Below are positions 57,601 through 64,000 of a stretch of 64,000 nt of DNA, piece after piece (positions within the stretch are counted from its first letter, which is position 1; each line of letters opens with the position of its first letter). The stretch comes from Porites lobata (taxonomy: Eukaryota; Cnidaria; Anthozoa; Scleractinia; Poritidae): the NCBI GenBank assembly GCA_942486035.1, contig CALNXK010000102.1:1636501-1700500 (forward strand), written 5' to 3'. Made by a program: the position numbers and the translations under genes. Below the pieces are notes generated by a model. That model ran no database searches. It saw only the letters and a list, made by a program, of their open reading frames with translations, and was not told where the DNA came from.

Positions 57601-60600
57601 CTTTTAGTCAATGGAATGACCTCTCTAAAAATATTTTGAGAGCACTGAGCACTTTTTGCACTGAACTGGGCTATTAACAGAGAATGGTGTTCTCCTTTCA
57701 GATGAATGGGAAAGGACAATTAATCCCAGAGGAGGAAACATTGTATGTCTGGATGGACAGCTATGGTGCTGGACCTAGTGATAATAACGAGTTTAAAGTT
57801 CAAATTTCTCCAGTCCTAAATACTTTTAGCTGGACGAAATTTCTAGATGTGGCCCTACCTGTGTTTAATATCAACTTTTATCAATCAGTTATGATGATGG
57901 CTGGTGCCATTGCGTGCTTCCATTACCCTTACTCAATTCTGATTGCTGGTAAGTTGTGTATGTTCAAGCTGAGCCATAGCAAAAAAACATTCACGACCAC
58001 ACACTGTACATGCAGGAGTTTTTCAGCTTTCTGCAAACAAAATTTCAATGCACTTGAGAGAAATGTTTCAATGACTTTTGACACACATTGCCAATTACAA
58101 GTAACTGGGCTATATGTCACTTCATATTTAAAATATTTTGTCAATTTCTAGATGCTTGTCCAGCTCCAATGGCCATAGGGGCACCAGGATCAGGAAAGTC
58201 TACAACAATTGAAGTAATTTCCAAAATGCTTGGTTGTAAGGTGGAATCTCAAGCAACAGCTGAGGTTATACAGTCTCTCCTTTGGAAGACTACAGTACCA
58301 TTGTGCTGGGATGATCCCGCATATCCATCCACAGTGAAGGGTGTATTAGCTGGTTCATTCGATTCAAAGGGCAAGCGCACAAAAGGCAGGGGGAAAGAGG
58401 TTCCAGTGACAAATGTTGTGTTGGCAGTTAACTTTGATTTAGATGAGGACTTAAGGTATAATGTATATGTAATGTTTACTTCATAGTCATATAAATTCAG
58501 ATTCTGATCCTGAAAGAATAATGTCTCCTCCCAGTGATGCCATTGCATGCAAGGGCCTGCTATAGAACTTGTTCCTGAAATGAAGCAGTGATTATAATTT
58601 AAGGATTCAGTTAACTAAAATTGTTCTGTGTACATATTTCGGCATCTCTGTCCATGCTTGTAGTAATATTACATTTAAGTTGAAGTTCTGGTATAGTTTC
58701 CCGTACTTCTGTGATATTAAATTTCACATCTCACATCTTTTAATATTGTTTTCTATAGATCCTTCGAACGGGTTGTTCCTGTAGTTTACCAGAAACCAGA
58801 ACCGCCGGAAGACCCGGCGAAGTACAGGCAATCCAAACAAGATCTGAACGAGCTGTGCACGACTGAATGCATCCCATGGGTGATCCAGCTAGCCACTAAG
58901 CTGTGCAGCAACACTCATTTGGTTGATAAACAGATAAATTTTTTTTTTCAACATAAAGATCCAGAGCTACCACCAAGACTTCATAAACTTTATGGTCTGT
59001 ACAAGGCTATTGTACACGAGGTGCGTTTTGCTCGTTGATTCGTACGTACATCTGTGGGACACGTTAAATAACTTTAAAACGTCTTTCTATATAAACACCA
59101 ATTGTCCATGCCTACAGCCACAAAAAAGGAATAAGAGATTGAGATGAGACGCCATTTCATTATACACTGCCGAAACAATTCTGTACAATTGCAGTACTGT
59201 TGGCGTAAATCCTTACAGTGACAGCGACATTATCCCCCAATTCTTTATCTTGATTATCCCATTCGCCCGTGGGAAATTTGCCGAAGAAGGCCTTTTGAAG
59301 ATAGTCGAGCCGTTTTATGGTCATCTAGTCAAGAACAACCAAAACTGCCTAAAATGCTGCTTCATGTAACATGTAGCCTTACGCACATTCTCGTCCCCAG
59401 AGCCACTTGGCTTAATTTGTAAAAGACCACGTGACCAAGAAACGACGGGCTCTGGGGATGAGAATGCCCTAGGCATGTCAGCTACCGAATCTCGTCATGC
59501 GCAGAATACGCTGTCTCTCCTCTATCTTTTTCTTCTGCTTGGCATTTGAAACGTTAGGATGGTAGGATAAGATAGAATTGCAGTTGGGTAGTGCATGAGA
59601 CAAGATTTCAAAGGAATTTTCGGGTGAATTTTAGGTGTTTTTCTACCCCACTAACATGCAAAAAAGCATAAAAGCATACCAAATATGAACGTTCCCTCAG
59701 AAAAAAAGTAACAAACTTAGTCATTTTTCATCTTTTGTTTGTTCGTTCTCTGTCTTTCTTTTTCAGTTTTCTTTTCTTTTCTTTTCTTTCTTTCTTTCTT
59801 TCTTTTTTTTTGGGGGGGGGGGGGGGGGGGTCATCTCAATTAATTTGAGATAGAAGGGGAGCTGCCCAAAGATTTCTTATGAAGAGGGGGAAGCATCACA
59901 TTCTACAGGCAGGAGCTACCCGCCGAATCCCATCAGCACCCCCCTCCCCCATAAAAGGTCCCTAAAACATGCGTTCTCAAAATGTGGTCGTTCAAAACTG
60001 ATGACGTCACAACGGGTAAAAAAGACGTACATCCGCACGGGTGGTTACGGGTTTGATACGACAGAGAAACCCGAAAACTAGACAAGATGTTATACTTCAA
60101 AAAGTGCGTTGTGAGATATGTTATCAATAAACTAGACACCATGATGGATTAAAAGTACACAATAACTTGGCAGCAAAATAGAACTATGGATCAGTGGGGA
60201 TCTGGTTCTGGCGTCAGAATTTCTGTAGAAGTTGTATTTTTACAAGTTTATGGTTTTCAAAATCGTTGATAATTAGACTTTAAATCTTGCGCCAAAAACT
60301 AGAAAAAATCCATCCACGTTTGGACAGAAAACCACCTAACCTGCCTGTCAAATACCAAATAGGGCCAAAAACGACGGCAGAAGACCAATTTTAGCATTTT
60401 TGATTAACACTTAGTAATCAATGTGTCTTTTGCTATTGTTTTAGATTATAGAAAGCTATGGTGCAGGTGAAGATGAAAGTAATAACAGTTCGATTTCAGC
60501 GGAGGAGTTTGAAAATTACCTGGACAACATGTTTCTACCATATGTAAGGAACATAGTCCAAACGGGTGGTAGTTGTGACGTGGCTGCCCAGGATTCAAGC

Positions 60601-62372
60601 TTTCAAGACTTCTGTGAATGTCTCCACAAAACATTACAAGTCACGAAGAATATTGAGGTATTCCCAAACGTTAAAGTAAATACATAGCCAGAGTACTCTC
60701 TTTCAGTGTTTATTTTGCCAAAATAATATATAATTGGACCCAAATCATACTGTCTGAAACTACTCATGTAAAGCAGTAACATATATACCTGTAATAGTTT
60801 GGGATGTGAAAATGTATATCAAGTTAAAGTTCGAATACTACATTATAACTACATTATTTCGGTGTTAAAATAGTTTTTCCCCACAAGCTTATCTTAAGCT
60901 TGATCAAAGACCGGACCCGGGAGACGGCGGAAATGCAGCCTAGTTTTGAATGGCATTGTAGTTGTTGTTGTTGTTGTTTTTTTACAGGAACTGAGGAAAT
61001 TCGTAAAACATGACGTCAAGTCTCGTGACGGACAGTGTCTACACATCATATTACCAGAGGTGTTAACGTTTATCAAACAGCGTTTGGGGCCAAAAGGAAC
61101 ATTTAACCTCACAAAGTTGAGACGACAAATCAGTGAAATGCCTGGCACTTCGGTGGATCATTCTGGTAGTTTTGGTGGCACGCAAAGACGGTGTGTAAAG
61201 ATCCCAAGGGTTCTGGTGCCAGACAACACCCTCGAGCTTGTTGATGAAGGTATATAGCAATGCTGCAATAAGAAAAATTTATCAAAACCAATTTAGTATT
61301 TACAAAATTGTTGTTAAAAGGATAAGTTAAGATAGGCCTGATTTTCTTTCTTCATCTTTTATAAAGCATTTCTTGCCGATAAAGAAGAAAAGCCTGAGGA
61401 CAGCGCTGCAAGGGAAGAACATGACGGACAGGAATTAGAACGTCTTGGAAAGAAATTAGATGCTGTTCAGCAACATAGTACAAAGCTAATGGAAGAAAAG
61501 AAAGTGTTAGAAGAAACCCTTCATAGAGAAAAGCTAAAATGCGCCGCTACTGAACAAGCGATGAAGGATTTGGAGCAAAAATTCGCTGACAAAGAAAGAA
61601 ATTGGAAGGTTGTAGAAGAAGAGCTACGAGGGACCATCTCTGAGCTGCAGCAGCAGCTAAGGAAGCAAACATGTGAAGAGAAAGCTGTTAAAACTCCCGC
61701 AGCCGAAGCATTTTCGCGGATGTTGTCTACCTCAGAAGGTAAATCGGAATTATTATGTATTACCCGGTTGAAACTTGCATTGACAAGCGCCCTCTATTTC
61801 AGCCAGAAAGATGGAACATGTCGATTCACATTTTCGTTCATATCAGCACGATGCATAATGACAGGAGGACATTCCTCTCCGCCGTATGTTAATAGGAAAA
61901 ATAAGTTTACTGTGGTACTGCAAGCTACGAAAATATGTACATTTATTTTACTTCTTTTCACAAAGCTGATGATCTTATTCGTATGAGCCGCCATCAAGTG
62001 ACACAATACGATATAAAACATCCCTTTTGAAATTGTGATCGGCTAACACTTATCTATTCAAAATTACAGAAAGAAAAAGAAAGAACGAAGTCGACCACCT
62101 GTTGGACAAGCTACATGGTGGCATTATCAAAGGTATGACGAAGCCTCTGTATAACCCAAAGGCATAGCGTGAACCCTCCCCACTTTAAGGTTGCTGTATC
62201 AGACCGCATTGTAATTTCATCTCCTTTTTGCGCATTGTTTATCACTTTTTCATAATTTTAAGCTTAAGTCATTAGCTTGACATCTTGACATGTACTTTAC
62301 ATTAACACAGGGACAGAAACCACAATGATATAATTTATTTATCCATTTTCAGGCAAACGATCGCGCAAGTAG
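54647..62372 (+). CDS. DUF927-like P-loop ATPase (primase-helicase-like) with coiled-coil tail
   Basis: Ten exons splice in frame to 740 residues: 54647-54855, 56810-57080, 57702-57948, 58152-58455, 58759-59020, 60445-60657, 60988-61249, 61367-61738, 62070-62132 and 62353-62372. Residues 1-160 form a mixed alpha/beta domain. Walker A is GAPGSGKST (252-260, Lys258). A Walker B-like strand PLCWDD follows at 292-297, then a basic loop GKRTKGRGK (316-324) and a sensor-like strand VVLAVNF (331-337). Residues about 503-590 look like a winged helix. Residues about 610-690 are strong coiled coil, and the end is basic (ERKRK ... KRSRK). This order resembles the bacterial/phage DUF927 family, whose members sit with primases and helicases. 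The family call is by pattern and needs a profile search. Function in an animal is unknown; nuclear DNA or RNA remodelling is a guess. Introns show it is a resident eukaryotic gene. Confidence 0.72.
55177..55297. repeat. Three copies of CCAATCAAAAC(N)TTGTTGCTG in intron 1
   Basis: Copies lie near 55178, 55221 and 55276, spaced about 45-55 bp, each followed by (A/G)GC and a variable linker. Confidence 0.65.
55329..55655. mobile_element. MITE with GGGCGCTTTCCATTTA termini in intron 1
   Basis: The left end GGGCGCTTTCCATTTA pairs with the right end TAAATGGAAAGCGGC. GGAAATTTCC-like words and GTGGAA/TTCCAC blocks repeat through it. Overlapping open frames on both strands are palindrome artefacts. 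Confidence 0.7.
57097..57308. mobile_element. MITE with TTAACCCTTTAAAC termini in intron 2
   Basis: The left end TTAACCCTTTAAACTCTAAG pairs with the right end CTTAGGGCTTAAAGGGTTAA. It lies just downstream of the exon 2 donor and is non-coding. Confidence 0.7.
59386..59466. mobile_element. 81-bp CATTCTCGTCCCCAG hairpin in intron 5
   Basis: The ends CATTCTCGTCCCCAGAGCC and GGGCTCTGGGGATGAGAATG match the termini of the element at 21665-21983. The inner arms are CACTTGG and CCAAG(A). No matching 9-bp flank was found, so the duplication has decayed or was lost. Confidence 0.75.
59766..59830. repeat. TTTTC/TTTC microsatellite followed by 19 G
   Basis: A pyrimidine run of TTTTC then TTTC units ends in nine T and an uninterrupted G run (59812-59830). 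It lies in intron 5 of the DUF927-like gene. Length is likely to vary between individuals and to be error-prone in assembly. Confidence 0.85.
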
Positions 62373-64000
62373 ATCCAAGTACATCGGTTGCGTTAGCGAC
62401 GTTGGGTGGTTTTGGGTAGTGGGTCTAAGGCCTCAGGATATCCTGGTTTCCGGTACGGGTAAGATCACCAGTGGCGGTACCCGCTACTCTGAGGAACGGT
62501 ACACCGGTTACACTGTGACTGAAAAGGCTGAAACAATTAAACCTTGTAAGGCTAAGCTTTCCTTACTATGTAATAACTGACTTAGTTTAGTTGTAGTTAT
62601 ATTCTTTCCACGCTTGTTTTACGCACAAAACATTCCAGCAAAGGCATCTGAGCCGCGAAACTCAGTATAGCTTGTAAACAACCTAAAAACATAAACTCAA
62701 GGTGTATTACTGAAACTTGTAGACAATTATAGCTATAGACATGAGTGTTTTTATAATTTTGTTAAAAACACTATTTTTTTTGCGCACGGAAGTTAATATT
62801 GACAGCAAAACTCTCCTCGGTTAAGCAGTTCTACAAGTCAGATAATTTGATTTTCTTGACAGATAAAGCAAATAGATTGCAGCAATAGGTCACCCGTTTA
62901 GCCATGTCCAGTTATAACCTGTGGACCATCGCGAATAAACGGGTATTCTTCACTTGTAGCAGGTAATGACGTCGTCATACAATGAATTCAAAATGGCGCT
63001 ACTGATACCCGTAGACAAAACCGGGATATCTTCAGGTGCCTATCATCTTGGTACCAAAAACCAGGGTATGATAAGGTTCCCACTCTCTAACATAACTAAA
63101 GGCTGATAAATCTTTTCAAGGTACAGTAAAAACCCGCGTATGAGAACGTAGATTTTTCCAGTTAATTAGCCTAATTGATAGGGGCACTAGCGATCAGGTC
63201 AGATAACTACTACAGGGCATATGTCAGTGATATGGAATATATTGCTGTATTAATTAATTTCTAGAATACAGTTTACATTTTGTGATGAACAGGCAGTAAA
63301 TCAGTGTCCAATCATGCAGGTGTAAAATGTATAGCCCTCAAGCGCTTGGGGTTTGATGCGATCATCATGCATCTGACCCTTCATTTTGTAAAATTAGAGC
63401 CTATTGAAAATTTTAGACTAAATAGGTTGTTATGAAAAGGGGGTTTAACATGAAAATTTTAGCCTAACAGGTTCTTAACCTTTATGCTCCTTTAAGCGGG
63501 TTTTTACTTTACATCATACTGAAATGTAGTTTAATTGAGTTTTACATTTGTTGATGACTTTACTAGTTATTGGTGGTCTTTTCATACTTCGACGACAGGC
63601 AAGGTTTTGGTGCACAGGGTTCGTACAGTCTTGAATCTGCGAAGCACTTTTCCAGACTTGGAAAAAAGTCTGTAGAAATGAAATGCGTTTTTTTCTAAAT
63701 TTAATCTTGTCTGTAACCAAAACATTCCTATTTCAAAGAATGAAAAGTTTCAGAATTTTCTTATGTCCGCAATTGCCGTCACTGTGGTTACTGCATGTCT
63801 GCAGTGTATCATGCGAAATGGGTGGATCCTACGTTTGTCGAGGTTCAGTCTACCGATCCCCTATTAGATAACTTTGAGTCTGGAGAGGGAAATTATTGTT
63901 TTGGAAAAACATCGGGAATAATTCGTGACTTTTGGATCCAAAACCCTGTAGGAACCCTGAGTACGGGTTTATTTTAGCATCAGTTAAAGTATCCCTAACT
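62373..64000. other. 3' flank of the DUF927-like gene
   Basis: It begins with the 3' UTR. No gene is recognised. A 60-codon frame at 63795-63977 has no domain and no partner exon. Confidence 0.45.

Noticed and set aside
63795..63977. Possible gene at the window end
   Set aside because: Only 60 codons, no domain, no splice partner within the window.

Overview
The window looks like nuclear DNA of an anthozoan cnidarian, most likely a stony coral. The evidence is AT-rich sequence, spliced animal housekeeping genes with GT-AG introns, a cnidarian-type opsin, a tRNA-derived SINE that resembles coral SINEs as I remember them, and a very dense load of short inverted-repeat (MITE/foldback) elements. 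No species can be named from sequence alone. All homology calls come from reading translated exons and comparing them with remembered families; no database search was run.

Layout. Positions 1-21300 are a compact block of conserved genes: the 3' part of NAF1 (+, 72-5450), TIMM23 (-, 7046-12880, six exons), GTF2H5 (-, 15703-17008, two exons), TTC32 (-, 18735-20564, two exons) and SPC24 (+, 20711-21289, one exon). TTC32 and SPC24 are head to head, with 146 bp between start codons. Positions 21300-28700 are intergenic and full of repeats. An intronless opsin-type receptor of 674 residues lies at 28702-30726 (-). Positions 30700-43400 hold almost only transposable-element material plus one tRNA-Leu(TAA) at 39084-39166. 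The two last coding exons of HADH are at 43443-44578 (-); I could not find its upstream exons. Positions 45527-46905 are a 1.4-kb satellite array with a dimeric (about 319 bp) higher-order unit. Positions 46900-54600 hold repeats and one unassigned open frame. Positions 54647-62372 (+) contain a complete ten-exon gene of 740 codons for a P-loop ATPase that resembles the bacterial/phage DUF927 primase-helicase-like family, fused to a coiled coil and a basic C-terminus.

The genes do not form one pathway. They cover snoRNP assembly (NAF1), mitochondrial import (TIMM23), TFIIH (GTF2H5), the kinetochore (SPC24), photoreception (opsin), fatty-acid beta-oxidation (HADH) and one protein of unknown role.

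The two most interesting signals are the DUF927-like gene and a group of foldback elements whose insertions repeatedly show 9-bp target-site duplications. The foldback termini start TAGCCTGCGA, TAGACTGC, TAGCCTCCC, CAACCTCGTCCCCAG, CATTCTCGTCCCCAG or TTCCCTGCTAGCAG. They include several nested insertions and a 1336-bp member that may be the parent of the 68-104-bp hairpins. This points to a Mutator-like family that has shaped much of the non-coding sequence here.
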